The notes beneath the pieces were generated by a model. That model had not been told where the DNA came from, ran no database searches, and saw nothing but the letters and a program-made list of their open reading frames with translations. 60,000 nucleotides of DNA, from NCBI GenBank assembly GCA_014529385.2, contig CM043944.1, positions 91,197,914-91,257,913 of the forward strand, given 5' to 3'. Positions 1 to 10,582 of this stretch are shown here, one piece after another (position 1 is the first letter of the stretch; each line of letters begins with the position of its first letter). A program made the translations under genes and the position numbers. This stretch comes from Adiantum capillus-veneris (lineage: Eukaryota; Streptophyta; Polypodiopsida; Polypodiales; Pteridaceae).

Positions 1-1
1 C

Positions 2-43
2 AAGGTGATCACTAGAGCCCAAGCTAAAAAAAAAGAAACATAA
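2..43 (+). pseudogene. A1 Gag C-terminal tail
   Basis: The short reading frame VITRAQAKK followed by a stop matches the VVTRAQAKK segment near the C-terminus of the A2 Gag (about 21295-21330). It is only the last few codons of Gag; the rest lies outside the window. The assignment rests on this motif and on the next small ORF having the same relative position in A2. Confidence 0.6.
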
Positions 44-86
44 CTCTTCTGATGAATCAGAGAATACTAAAAATTCCTCTCAAAAG

Positions 87-233
87 ATGAAGAAAAGAAG
101 AAGTCAAAGGTATGAGAGGAGAAAACAAAAACAAAAGGACAAAATTGAGGGAAGAACCAAGAAACTATTCCACGAAAAAATGAAAGATACTGGGAGTGAA
201 ATCAAGGAAACCACAATGAAATCTGGAGATTAA
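87..233 (+). CDS. A1 small basic ORF between gag and pol
   Basis: A 48-codon ORF, rich in Lys, Arg and Gln, starts at ATG 87 and stops just before the pol segment LVDK. Its counterpart in A2 (21417-21590) has the same place, similar length, a shared IKETT motif near the end, and the same stop position relative to LVDK. No domain is recognised. Conservation of start, stop and charge in two divergent copies suggests a real coding unit or a frame-transition device, not chance. It would sit in RNA or protein contacts if translated, but that is inference. Confidence 0.5.
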   Translation: MKKRRSQRYERRKQKQKDKIEGRTKKLFHEKMKDTGSEIKETTMKSGD

Positions 234-235
234 TT

Positions 236-970
236 TTGGTAGACAAATTTTTTGAGCCAATCAATGCAGCCTTGGAAGCTTTCCAAGCGGGGCTTCAAGC
301 AAGCCAAAACATGGAAAACAAATGGAAAAACTATCATTCTCCATATATGAAAGTAGCTAAGGTTGAAGCTTATCAAAATTTGGTAAGAATTACTCAAGAG
401 ATACTGGAAAAACAAAAACCCAATCTTGAGAGTATAGCAAAACCTGGGGAGCTTGTGGTAGAAACCAATAAAGAGAAATCCAAAATGGTGATAGAACCCC
501 ACCTTGAAACTAAAGAGCCAAAACTCATAGTGCCTGACAATGAAGATGCTTTAGGTGGAATTCCATTTGTAGAAGAAGACTGGCCAGGACATTTATGGAA
601 AAAAGTGAGAGAGATTAATGATGGGAGCATAACTTTGAAATCATCCCTATAGAGGAAGTTTGGTTAGAAAATTTACCTCCTAATATGGACATGGATATAC
701 AATCCTTGTATGGGGATTGCGGCTCTGAAGCATCGGGAATGTCTAAACCAATGACTCTAAAAACACTACCCTCTTACTTAGGGGACAACAACAATGAGTT
801 CCTAGTGTGCAAACCACTGAAGTAAAAATAGAAAAACAGACCTTAGAAGTGGACAACATCCATTCAATCATGTCAACACCCATTCAATGTACTCTTACCT
901 TGGGAGAATTGTTAAGAATTAGATCATATTTATGGAATGATTTACAGAAAACTGTAGAGAAGGTGGGGAT
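236..970 (+). pseudogene. A1 pol N-terminal region
   Basis: The frame opens with VDKFFEPINAALEAF, matching VDKVHEPLDALMRAY of A2 at 21587 onward. In A1 it runs without break through the position where A2 has a frame change, so the pol reading frame probably begins here in the family. A frameshift follows near 640, after which KTLPSYLGD and the TPIQCTLTLGELLRIR segment match A2 residues before the first protease. No enzymatic motif lies in this part. It is interrupted at 970/971 by a solo LTR inside the codons equivalent to A2 EKFGIK. Confidence 0.75.
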
Positions 971-1662
971 TGTTAGGAAATATGACGTAGCTAAATAGAT
1001 ATTTGAGTAGCTTACTTAATGGAGAGAGAGAAATTTTCACACACGAGAGATTATAGGGTAGAGAGAGAGAGAGAGAGAGAGAGAGAACATGATATACGTG
1101 GTTCACCCAATGTGGGCTACATCCACAGGAAAGAAGCCACTTAATGGCTTTAGTACTTCAAAAAAGAAGTAGGTTACAAAGGGAATATACCCTTTAATAG
1201 AGCTCCCGCCTTGCTTCACTCTCACCACCTCACACCCACCTTGTTGTATCAACTTCACACTATGAAATGTGTGTAGGAATGGCCTCCTTTTATAGGCCAA
1301 AAGGGCTACCCTCTCTCATGAGAGGCAAACGTGTGTAGACAAGTCCAAATTGGACCCCCTAAATTCATCCACGTGTGTCCGCCCTTGAGAAGACAAGTTT
1401 GCCTTTGAAGTCGGCCACCGGCCTCTGGCCATTGACTACCGGCCATCGGCCAACTGACCAAACGACTGATCGTTTTTCGACCACTTTCCGGTCGTCGTCC
1501 GGCCATAATATTCCGGAAAAAAGGAATATGGCCGTAAAATTTTGGTTTGTGGCGAGCGCTATTCCTTCACGCACAATGGCTTCTCCTCATAATAGGAGCC
1601 TTACAAATGTGCATTTTTAATACAAAAAATTACAAGAGGTAAATTAGGCTCTATACTTAACA
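971..1662 (+). mobile_element. Solo LTR, Ty1/copia-like, inserted in A1 pol
   Basis: The 692-bp insert starts TGTTAGGAAATATG and ends ACTTAACA, so it has TG...CA ends, and it is flanked by GGGAT (966-970) and GGAAT (1663-1667), a 5-bp target duplication with one mismatch. Removing it restores the pol alignment with A2 (EKVGI then KKVEEYYEGEEG). The TGTTAG start and the phrase GTGGTTCACCC near 1099 are common in plant copia LTRs. It holds a (GA)n tract (about 1055-1085) and a TTTTATA box near 1288. No internal region is present, so recombination between LTRs is the likely origin. Confidence 0.7.
1055..1086 (+). repeat. (GA)n microsatellite in the solo LTR
   Basis: A run of GA dinucleotides of about 30 bp lies in the 5' quarter of the solo LTR. 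Confidence 0.9.
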
Positions 1663-2250
1663 GGAATAACATGGCTGATCGCAAAAAAATTGGGGAAATT
1701 GAAACATGAATTGGATAACAAGGAGATTAGATCAGTCCCTATGAAAAAAGTTGAAGAATACTACGAAGGGGAAGAAGGAAACACAACCCTTCCGGGGAGA
1801 TATAATGATATAGAAACCATGGTAATACTAGATAGTGGGGTTGGCATAGCCATAGCCACAAAAGCAGTATGGGAATCATTGGGAAAACTAGCCATTAGAC
1901 GAACTCAAATGAAATTAAAAAGGGGATACTTAGTTCCTGTGGAGTTGAATATCAACATACTTATGTGGACTTTGGAAAGAAACTTAATTATGAAATCATC
2001 TTGGAAAGTCCATTCATGTGGTAAGTATAGCTCATTCAGGATTGGGGAAACAATTACCTGTATTTGAAGCAAGTAAGATCAATCACAAGGGTTAATATGA
2101 AAGATCACACTTATAGAGTTGTAATGAAAACACCCATTCAAGAATTTGAATCAGTCTCTTCAGCTAAATCAAAGCTTCCATCTTGGTTAAACAAAGACAC
2201 GCCTATTTATATATGTGGAGCGTCAAAAAATGGGAGTTTAAAATGAGAAG
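1663..2250 (+). pseudogene. A1 first protease (retropepsin) of pol
   Basis: KKVEEYYEGEEGNTTLP is followed by TMVILDSGVGIAIATKAVW, the aspartic-protease active-site loop (D-S-G) that matches A2 TMAILDSGAGVAIATKEIW. The second half is frameshifted but YEIILESPFMW near 1990-2030 corresponds to the YDIILGRPFM motif. Downstream text (VNMKDHTYR, GASKNGSLK) also matches A2. The active-site DSG is kept while the body is broken, so this is a remnant. Confidence 0.8.
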
Positions 2251-2329
2251 AATGTATCTTAGAAAGGGATTGCACAAATGAAGCATATATGCATGAACCC
2301 TTTTTAGAGTATTTGTTTGAGCTCAAATT

Positions 2330-3145
2330 TTGGCAACAATGGATGTGTGTGTGAATACATCTATGCCTACTCAATTTTGCAATGAGGATGGCTATAACAT
2401 AATTTCCATACAAATTATCTCAACCATTCACATTGAAAATGAAGTTCAAGAACCAAAGGAATTACTGAAAGCTCAACAAGTCTTTTCATACCTCTATTAT
2501 GATGCTATTAATAGTTTGAAGAACATTCAACTACATCTGATGATTCTGGGTCAGAAAAAGTTCATGTTAGAGCCCAACTACTCCTAAAAGGAGGAGAGGA
2601 AAAGTTTTTTTACTTTCCAAACCAAAAAACAAGAAGACAAAAATGGTATAGAAGAAAAAGAGACACAAAAAACTTAATATCTAGACCTATGCCATCAGTT
2701 TCTAGCAGAACACAGTTTCTGATGCGGATAGATACACATGATTGTGTCAAAGACAAAATCATGGGTAGATATCCTTCAGACAACAAACAAGAAACATCAA
2801 AAACATTAAGAAAAATGAGAAAGGAAACTCAATCAAAACCTAAGCATCAGGATGATGAATCACCCATGACACGAGTTGAACGGAAGAAAAAATATCGAGT
2901 TGAAGAAAACTCTGAAGGAGATGTATACCTTTGAAATGGAAACAACCAAGGAAGAGAGTAAAGATATAATGAATGTTCCATCCCATTACAAGAAATATAC
3001 CCTCCAAGATCGAAAGATCATAGTCGAACAACCTATAAGGGAATTAAGAAAATAGGGTGAGTCATATGAAGGACCAAAAAATGCAAAGAAAATAGATTTA
3101 TCTGAACCAAGAGAAGATTTTAGATCTGCTTACATTGCAAACAAC
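2330..3145 (+). pseudogene. A1 protease-RT linker of pol
   Basis: Pieces match the long linker in A2 pol: the cysteine-containing LDVC and FCxxDGY segments near 2335-2400, the basic, charged PMPxxxxxxQFLM region with DCVKDKIMGR near 2690-2770, and VPSHYRKFT-like text near 2975-3010. At least one stop and several frame changes occur. The linker has no known fold that I recognise; its conservation between A1 and A2 shows it is a normal part of this lineage. Confidence 0.65.
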
Positions 3146-3966
3146 TTGATCGAAGAGGAAGAAGAGCTTTTGCTAAGCTTATTGAAAGAATACCGTGATA
3201 TATTTGCTTGGAAAATTTGTCAACATACCAGGCCTATGAGAGATAGTGTGAAGCCAAGTAGACAATGTCCATATACTTGTAATGAAACATTTGCCAAAAA
3301 GATAAAAGAAGAGATAGAGAAGCTCAAGGAAGCCGAATTCATTTATGAGATTGAACACACAAATTGGGTGTCTCCAATTGTGGTGGTACCCAAGAAAAAT
3401 GGAAAATTAAGAGTGTGTCAATCTCAAAAAAGTGAATGCAGCCACCATTAGAGATAACTACCCTCTTCCAATCACCGAGCATATTAAAACGAGTTGCAAG
3501 AAAAGAAGCTTACAGCATTCTAGACGTCTTTTCAGGGTACAATCAATTTTTTCTTGATCCCAAAGATCATCATAAAACTACCTTTGCAACTGAATTGGGT
3601 ATTTTTGCCTATACGGTTATGCCTTTTGGGCTAACTAATGCTCCTACCACCTTTCAAAGAATATCTTAGGAATTTCTTGGAAGTATATATGGATGAATTA
3701 TGTGTACATTCATCAAGCCGGGCTGATCATTTTGAACATCTCAAGAAGATATTCTAAAAATGTAGACTTTATAGGATTTTCTTAAATCCTAAAAAGTGCA
3801 CCTTTATGGGCAGATAAAGAAAAATTCTTGGACATACAGTGTCTAAAAATGGCGTAGCAACCGATATGGATAAAATATATGTTATAGTTGAATTGCCTAG
3901 ACCAAAAATTGTCAAAGGGGTTCAAGATTTCATAGGACATTGTGGATATTATAGAGGATTCATTTA
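3146..3966 (+). pseudogene. A1 reverse transcriptase
   Basis: Strong RT text is present: EAEFIYEIEHTNWVSPIVVV (fingers), FSGYNQFF, YTVMPFGLTNAPTTFQR, and ILGHTVSKNGV (thumb side). The catalytic box reads YMDE instead of YMDD near 3686-3697, so the second catalytic Asp is lost. About eight residues present in A2 between FQR and the YMDD box are deleted. Several stops (for example TAG near 3667 and TAA near 3965) confirm it is dead. It is the closest relative of A2 RT in the window. Confidence 0.9.
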
Positions 3967-3967
3967 A

Positions 3968-4632
3968 ATGTATGCTATAATAGAAAAACCCATGTATGGC
4001 CTGATTACACTCTTTGTATTATGGACTGATGAGTGTGAAGAATCCTTCATGAAGCTTAAAAAAGCTCTCACTTCAGCCCCAATATTGAAAGCACCAGATT
4101 GGAATAAGATATTCCATATAAATGTTGATACTTCCAATTTTTCCATTGGGTGTATATTAGCTCATCAACCAAGAGACAAAAAATTTGATTTTCCCATTTC
4201 TTAAGCTAGTAGACAGTTGAATGTGGCTGAGAAAAACTATACAACCATCAAAAGAGAAGGATTAGGGATGATCTATGCCATAAAAAAGTATAGAAATTAC
4301 CTATTAGCTAACAAATTTGTGTTCTTTGTGGACCACCAAGCTTTATTTTACTTGGTCAACAAGCCATTCAACACAAGGAAATTAGTGAGATGGTTCATCA
4401 TTCTTTTGGAATTTGATTTCACTATAGTTGTACAAGAGGGCACCACACACCAAAGAGCAGATCATTTATCAAGGATTATTTCAAGAGAATCAACAAAAGG
4501 GGTAGACAATGATCTACCAGATGCATATCTGTTCTCTATGGAAATGATATCTCGTTGGTTAGAAAATATGGTTTCATTGATGACCATAGCTCAAGTGGAT
4601 TCTCAAATACCATTCCTATTACACCAAGAATA
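3968..4632 (+). pseudogene. A1 RNase H and connection
   Basis: HINVDTSNFSIGCIL-like text (first Asp), KREGLGMIYAIKKY (Glu), FFVDHQALFYLVNKP (Asp) and HQRADHLSRI (last Asp) form the RNase H series in order, with a TAA near 4201 splitting it. The domain follows RT directly as in Ty3/gypsy pol. No second, archaeal-type RNase H is visible here, which argues against a classic Tat/Ogre pol. Confidence 0.85.
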
Positions 4633-6233
4633 ATTGGGCAATTAACTATGTATCAATTACTAGTTGGAAGGCTATACAGAAGAACCAAGATGGAATATTG
4701 CCTTTGTGTATTAATCCTGAGGAGAAAACCCAATACCTAAGTCAAGCACACATTACCATAGTATGAATTCACTTTGCGGAAGACCAAACTATACAACGGA
4801 TCTTGAGATGGAGTATTTTGGCCAACCATGAGGAGTGATGTTCACTCATTTGTGAAAGATTGTCTTCAATGCTAGAAACAAACACCCATACCTCATGTGA
4901 AATCATTTAAAATATCACTCCTTCCAAAGTGGAGTAACTACCTAGTTACTTACTTATCGAGCAGAACATTTCCATAGGATATGAGTAAACACTGCCAAAG
5001 AGCTATTGAAATTGAAGCAAGAGACTATTCTCTTATTGGAAACCAATTTTATCGGAGAAAAAAGGATCAACATTTGCGTCTTTGTGCACATGAAGATGAA
5101 TATATACCCACGCTAGAACAAGCACATGCTGGATTAGCTGGTGGTCACTTTTCTAGTGAAACCACCGCTAGAGCAATATTAATGGTAGGCATATGGTGCC
5201 CACAACACTTTTTGCAGATGCCAAAGAATACGTTCAAAGGTGTGATGCATACCAACGAGAAAAAATTCCAACCAAGGTAGATAGCATGCCTTTAAGACCA
5301 ATGATGGGGGCTAGAGTTTTTACAAAATTAGACATAGATTTTGTCGGACCAATACAACCACCTACTTACAGAACTCAAGCTCAATATATCATTGTAGATA
5401 CAGGCTATTTTGACCAAGTGGGTAGAGGCTAAGGCAACCAGGAAGAATGATGCTAGAACCACAGCTGCATTCTTGTATGAGAATGTATCACAAGGTATGG
5501 ACTTCCAATAGACATTGTTGGAGACAGGGGAGCTCATTTCCTCAATGAGTTAATTGAGTATTTGCTGAATGAATTTATGGTCATCCATAACGATACCGCT
5601 TTATATCATCCAAAAGCAAATAGACAACCTGAGCACACGAATAAAATGCTTAGCTTGATATTGAATAAAGTGATCAGTTTAAGACAAACTGATTGGGAAA
5701 TGAATCTACATGCATCTCTATGGGCTTATAGAGTTTCATTCAAGAAATCTTTAAATGCTACACACTTTAATGTTGTTTATGGTCTTGATGCCATACTATT
5801 GATAGAATTTCTATTGCCGACACTAAGGGTAGCTAAAGATCTTGAGTGGATCAGACATGAATTGTCAGAGAGGCTTGAAGATTTAGAAAAGCTTGATGAG
5901 CAAAGGCTAATAGATGTAGCTCACATCTTTGCACAAAAATGGAAACAAAAACAATTTTTTGATTCACATCTAGTCACAAAAATCTTTAAAAAAGGGGACT
6001 TAGTTTTAGTTTACTCCCTTAAGCAACACATTCCCAAGTTGAAGAAAAAGGGAAATGGACTGCTTATCATTGAAAATGTATCTCCAAGTGGACCAATTAA
6101 TTTTTCCACTCTAGACGGTGAACCAATCGCTAACTGGATCAGTGGATGCCACTTTAAAAAGTACCATTTTCCACCAACCAATGATTTGCTAGAGAAAATG
6201 CATGCAGAAAAGAAAAGAAAGATTAAACAATAG
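4633..6233 (+). pseudogene. A1 integrase with remnants of two HHCC modules
   Basis: A first zinc module is recognisable around 4741-4875 in broken frames (SQAH ... IHF ... CLQC), then a linker (WSNYLVTYLSSRTFP-like), and a second module around 5118-5260 (LEQAH..GGHF). The core follows (LDIDFVGPIQPP near 5325; PKANRQPEHTNK near 5610, the DDE Glu region) and the C-terminal domain ends with ISGCHFKKYHFPP near 6140-6170. The same doubled layout is intact in A2, so the duplication predates the split of the two elements. Stops and frameshifts disable the gene. Confidence 0.8.
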
Positions 6234-6399
6234 AAGGTTATTGATGAAGCTCAAGAGGAAGCTCAACTTTGAGTACGCAAGAGGAAATCTGCTTTCAAAA
6301 ATCAACAACCACCTATTCCCATCAACACTTTGGAACCAGATGAAAGACTATGGGAATCAGAATGATGCAATGTCGACGGATGATGAATGATTGGATGGA

Positions 6400-6700
6400 A
6401 TTGACCTTTGCATCACTGTACAACTAAACAATCATAGCATAAATGGACTAGCAGATACCGAAGCTTGTATGAATGTCGTCAGTTATTCCACTTACAAGAA
6501 GGCTACAAATCATTCTTGAGCATTGAGAATATATGCTATCAAAGGATGCAACAAAAACCCAACACCGGCATTGGGAGTAGTCAACTTGAATGTGATAGTA
6601 GATGGATTTTCATGCCCATCAATTTGTATGCATACCAGATGAACATATTAATGAAAAAATGATTTTTGAATCTTATGGATGCGAACATACAAGGCAGTAC
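6400..6700 (+). pseudogene. A1 second protease-like domain after integrase
   Basis: Downstream of integrase the frame reads LDGIDLCITVQLNNHSINGLADTEACMNVVSYSTYKK. It aligns with A2 IIECKVGTNQIKARALLDSGAQANLLSLSLYRQL, the second retropepsin-like domain, with the catalytic DSG decayed to DTE. Further text (GCNKNPTPALGVVNLNVIVD) matches A2 GCTVLHIQINQYVYP. The segment is short and mutated, but its position and match make it an ancestral feature and not a private A2 oddity. Confidence 0.65.
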
Positions 6701-7351
6701 CAGATTGGGACACCAATCAACACAAGATATCACTTAAAGGAGGACAAATCTTAGTTCCAATTGTACCGAGCAAAGAGGAATGGAAAAGAGTTCGCTCGCA
6801 AAAGAAACCAGGGAACAATCAATCTATGTCAAACTCTAGACAAGCAGATGTTACAGGTAGCATGCAAGGAGTCAGGCAAATTTGGGTACCAAAAGCACAA
6901 ATCAAGGACAATCCGTCTCAAATTGGGTGCCCAAAAACTCATCTACTATACTGAAGAAAGTTTCACATATGACAACTCAGAGAAAAACATCTTTCAGACG
7001 AGAAACTAGCACTAGATGGGTTTGGAAACCAAAGAAGCATTTATCTTCTCCACAAACTGTAAAACCGATGAATCAGTGGAAAGATAAATCTCAAAACACT
7101 CAACCACAACAATTCACCAACGGGAGACCAAAATACCAATGGACAGTTAAATCTTAGCAACCGTCATTATTGATACCTACAGCTCAGGAAATTAGTGTGC
7201 TAAAGAATCCAGATGGTACAATCAGGAAAAGAGCACACAAATTACAAAATCTGCTATTTAGAAAACAACAACAGGAAACCTCGACCACGGAAACCCTTGA
7301 GTTAACTACTCAAGACCCAACTCTGACAACGTACTGGTTTGAAATGCATTG
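6700..7351 (+). pseudogene. A1 pol tail with W-x-x-K repeats
   Basis: After the second protease the frames contain IWVPK, NWVPK, WVWKPKK and QWTVK at 30-60 residue spacing, in Lys/Gln/Thr-rich, low-complexity text. A2 has the same type of tail (WRPKK, IWIPK, VWVAK, IWIVK). The end, KRAHKLQNLLFRK, matches A2 KQRAALLERLLYHR just before the pol stop. Function unknown; the basic composition suggests nucleic-acid contact, which is inference only. Confidence 0.6.
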
Positions 7352-7436
7352 ACCTTCAAGGCATGATAGATCCAAGCATGGCTATACATAAATACAATTG
7401 TTCAACTCATGCACACAGTTGTCCTGGAGTACTCCA

Positions 7437-7453
7437 TCTAGGAGGGGTGGAAG
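7437..7453 (+). other. Purine tract downstream of A1 pol (candidate internal PPT)
   Basis: CTAGGAGGGGTGGAAGG lies about 85 bp after the pol tail. A2 has CTAGGAGGGGGGGAGG in the same place (28315-28330), while its true terminal PPT lies 6 kb further at 34391-34404. The conservation of a polypurine tract inside the element is notable. Confidence 0.5.
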
Positions 7454-8661
7454 GAAACTTCATTGATTAAGAGCAATGTTTGAAGAGGGAGGAAAAAGTT
7501 GGATGTTAATGTGTGGTTTTTTGCAAAATTACCTAGTAATACCCTTAAAATTCATCAACAGGGGAATTTCAGCTGATACCAGTGAGTGTAAATAGTATAT
7601 ATACTATCGAAAAATACATTAAAAATAGCCTTTTTTCTTATTAAAACCAACTTTTCCTGATATTGGAGCTTAAAAATGGAGAAATCAACGAAGAAGTAAT
7701 AAAATAGTGTTCTTCAATGGATTTTCTTAATTGTTGATTTTTCAATTTGCTTTTTTAGTGCAATTTATTATTTTCTTTGATTTTTTTAATAAACGGGTCA
7801 AAAATTAATAATAAATGGCAAAGGAGCTCAGATGGAGAAACTCAAGATATGTTGATGATCATAAGAACAAGACAGACATGCACACAAATTTTCAATCAAA
7901 ATGACAAACGAAAGCGAGAGGCCTAAATTAGGCTGTCAAGGCCTGTTTTTGCAGAATGAGCTAACGGAGTCCAAGCGAGGAAATTTTTGAGTCCAACGTA
8001 GATTTCACGGGCTATAGGACTAAGAGGGGAATCTGGGGAAAAGTAGTTTAGGAAGCCTGAGCATAGATATCTAGCCCAAACTCATCTCATTTCCACTAGT
8101 CACTCTTGGAGAAGAGAGCTCTCTACCTTCTTTGCACGTGATTTTCGGAGTCCACAGTCGCCCATTTTCAGTGTCGTTTCACACGAGACATGAGACGTAA
8201 GTTCTAAAATCATCAAAGAATGTTTCTATAAGTCGGGTAGCAGGTCTAGGCCTAGGAAAAAACCTTAGAATCCCAGTTGTTTATGGATTCCTACGACACA
8301 AAAACGACCATAGCGGCTTGTCAGCTCAACCGAATTGGACGAGACTTGAACTGTAGCATGACCCTAGATAGTAGAACACTTCCATATCATTAGATGACCA
8401 TTTGGCAGGGGTCGAGGGGGTCCCAAGTAAATAATCTAGGTTTTGGACACATGCCAGAATTGGATTATGACTCCACGAGCAACTTATAAACAATGTCTAT
8501 ACACAATGTACCTAGATGGTTTCAAGAAACCAGTCAAGGCAAGCTCTCAAATAGCAGAAAATTGCTCAAAGACTACAAAGTTTCAAATTTGACATATGAA
8601 GTCAAGCTGACTCGGAATGAGCCCAAAGTGGATGAGCAACATCAGGACTATGTAGTGGACA
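7454..8661 (+). other. A1 non-coding region 3' of pol
   Basis: No ORF is supported. AT-rich text near 7700-7800 and the block around 7920-8160 (GGAGTCCAA, CTCATTTCCACTA, CTTGGAGA, AGAGAGC) align piecewise with A2 28640-29100, so this is the start of the same long leader that precedes the extra ORF in A2. It ends at the B insertion. None of the 24-bp palindromes seen in A2 occurs here, because the equivalent part would lie beyond the insertion. Confidence 0.7.
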
Positions 8662-9251
8662 TGTAAGGTCTTTACTTTCAAATTTCACACAAGTTCTATT
8701 ACGCATTTGAATTTTTTTAACCATCACTCATTATTTAAGATATTCAAGTTCAAATTATGAATCGTAGGTTGAGAAAACCTAGAAATTAAAATTTACGCTA
8801 CAAAATTCTGACATGTTTAGCTATACGAATCACTAACTAACTTATTGCAAGACTTATTTACTGATTGTAGAATTTTCTTTTACTACTGTAAAGTTAATAT
8901 AGAACTGTAAAGTTTAACTTAAACATGTAAAGTAAATTATCATTAAGGAAATAGATAAAATATTTATAAAGACAAAAGAATACACAGGGATGACAAATGA
9001 AGGTACATGGACTCACATAGGAGGGGACAAAGTGGGACACACTGTCACATGGAAAAGGAGAGGCTACTCTTGACTAATCTTAATGAGGGGGGGCCTGTGT
9101 GGCCTTATCTTTTGATGATAATGACAAAGTGGTCAAGCTCATGGGTACCACAAGGGTACCAAAAACGCGGGTATGATTTTCGGGGGGGGAAAAAAAATAA
9201 AAAAAATATTTTTTTTTTTGGGAAAAAAAAGCTGGATGTTTTCTTTTCTGC

Positions 9252-9259
9252 TATAAATA
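9252..9259 (+). promoter_or_regulatory. B LTR TATA box
   Basis: TATAAATA in CTATAAATAGAGC about 590 bp into the LTR, kept in the 3' LTR at 36340. It is the likely RNA polymerase II start region of the element. Confidence 0.75.
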
Positions 9260-9411
9260 GAGCATCCATGCTCACACTTTAAACATAGAGATTGCCTCTA
9301 TAGCGCTCACGAAGTGCTACCACTTCTCTTAGAGAGAAGGCGTCCACAAACCACTAAGAGAGCAAAAACTCTAGTGGACTAATAAGGTGCGTATTAATTG
9401 AGCATTTAATT

Positions 9412-10012
9412 AGTTATGTGTGTGTGTGCTATCTATTACTCTAATCTCTAATGGATTAGTAAGATTCAATTAGCTATGTGTGTATGTGTGCTATCTATTA
9501 CTCTAATCTCTAATAGATTAGTAAGATTCAATTAGCTTTAAGAAGGTTATGTGTGTGTGTGTGTGCTATCTCTTACTCTAATCTCTCTAATAGATTAGTA
9601 AGATTCAATTAGTTTTAAGAAGGATATGTGTGTATGTGTGCTATCTCTTACTCTAATCTCTCTAATAGATTAGTAAGATTCAATTAGCTATGTGTGTGTG
9701 TGTGCTATCTCTTACTTTAATCTCTCTAATAGATTAGTAAGATTCAATTAGCTATGTGTGTGTGTTATCTATTACTCTAATCTCTAATGGATTAGTAAGA
9801 TTCAATTAGCTTTAAGAAGGATATGTGTGTGTGTGTGTGCTATCTTTTACTCTAATCTCTCTAATAGATTGGTGAGATTCAATTAGGTTTAGAAAGGGAT
9901 GTGTGTGTGTTCTCTTTTACTCTAATCTTTCTAATGGGTAGTACGATTCAATTAACTTTAGAAAAGATGTATGTGTATGTTTTCTCTTACTCTAATCTCT
10001 CTAAGTATACCT
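9412..10012 (+). repeat. Minisatellite with (TG)n tracts in B 5' LTR
   Basis: About nine imperfect tandem units of roughly 55-75 bp, each made of a (TG)n tract, GCTATCT, TTACTCTAATCTCT, AATAGATTAGTAAG and ATTCAATTAG, with an optional TTTAAGAAGG. The TAATCTCT(CT)AATAGATTA part is itself partly self-complementary. It sits downstream of the TATA box, so it would be in the transcribed leader. The 3' LTR has the same array with small length differences. Confidence 0.9.
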
Positions 10013-10459
10013 ACTCTCTCTAGTTAGTGCATCTTCACTATTAACTTATGTATGGTTAATTGAAAGTTAATACATAAGAGAACTCATCATATTCTTATTA
10101 TACATGATGAAATTCTCATTCACCAATTTTATTGTCGATTAGATTAAGTAGAATTTTGAATAATACTAAAAATTGATTTAGTTAAAGTATAGAAATTGAA
10201 GTTAGAATTGGATTAGAAATGTGAAGCATAAAAGTAATCCATTCCTAAACTTTCACTCATAGTTTACACATTTAATTTTTTATTAATTACGATTAGCAAA
10301 TATTTGATGTATAGAAATTAGATGTAAAACAACAACAATAAGTGTGGATCCGAGTTGGCGAGGGTTCAAATTACAGACTCTCTTTGAAAACAAGGAGATT
10401 ACTAGGGAAATTGACCAATTTAAAGTTCTAAGTGTATAATATAAGTGTAGTACAAAAAA

Positions 10460-10582
10460 ATGGCTCCAAAGCGTGCTCGAACACAAGGCGCTAATGATCA
10501 TGAAGCCGGTACAAGAAACGATGAAACTCCTACGAAACATGCTATGTCTCCACCAATCGTACCAATCGGAGCTATGGTACAG
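10460..10582 (+). CDS. B gag first exon inside the LTR (candidate)
   Basis: ATG 10460 opens MAPKRARTQGANDHEAGTRN and runs 41 codons to CAG, followed by GTTAGT, a good plant splice donor. The D LTR, from a distinct chromovirus family, encodes MAPVKRTRFGGAHDHEAGT at the equivalent place, also ending at a donor (GAG then GTAGAT). Such protein-level conservation in otherwise diverged LTRs points to selection on coding. An in-phase acceptor is present at 12459-12460 directly before the gag frame. The likely role is the basic N-terminus of Gag. Splicing itself is inferred, not shown. Confidence 0.6.

Larger units (their letters stand above)
1..8661 (+). mobile_element. A1: decayed 3' part of an Athila/Tat-like (OTA) Ty3/gypsy element
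   Basis: The stretch reads in the same order as the much better preserved element at 16361-35356: gag tail, small basic ORF, pol with protease, RT, RNase H and integrase, a second protease-like segment, a W-rich tail, a purine tract, then a non-coding region. It lacks everything 5' of the gag tail because the window starts there. It is cut at 8661 by the LTR of element B. Many in-frame stops and frameshifts and a YMDD to YMDE change in RT show it is long dead. It is the oldest layer of the nest. The part 3' of the B insertion is not visible in the window. Confidence 0.9.

Noticed and set aside
9007-9282. 91-codon ORF in the B 5' LTR with a near copy at 36095-36370
   Set aside because: The two copies are LTR duplicates, so their similarity is not evidence of selection. 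It lies upstream of the TATA box and spans homopolymer runs.
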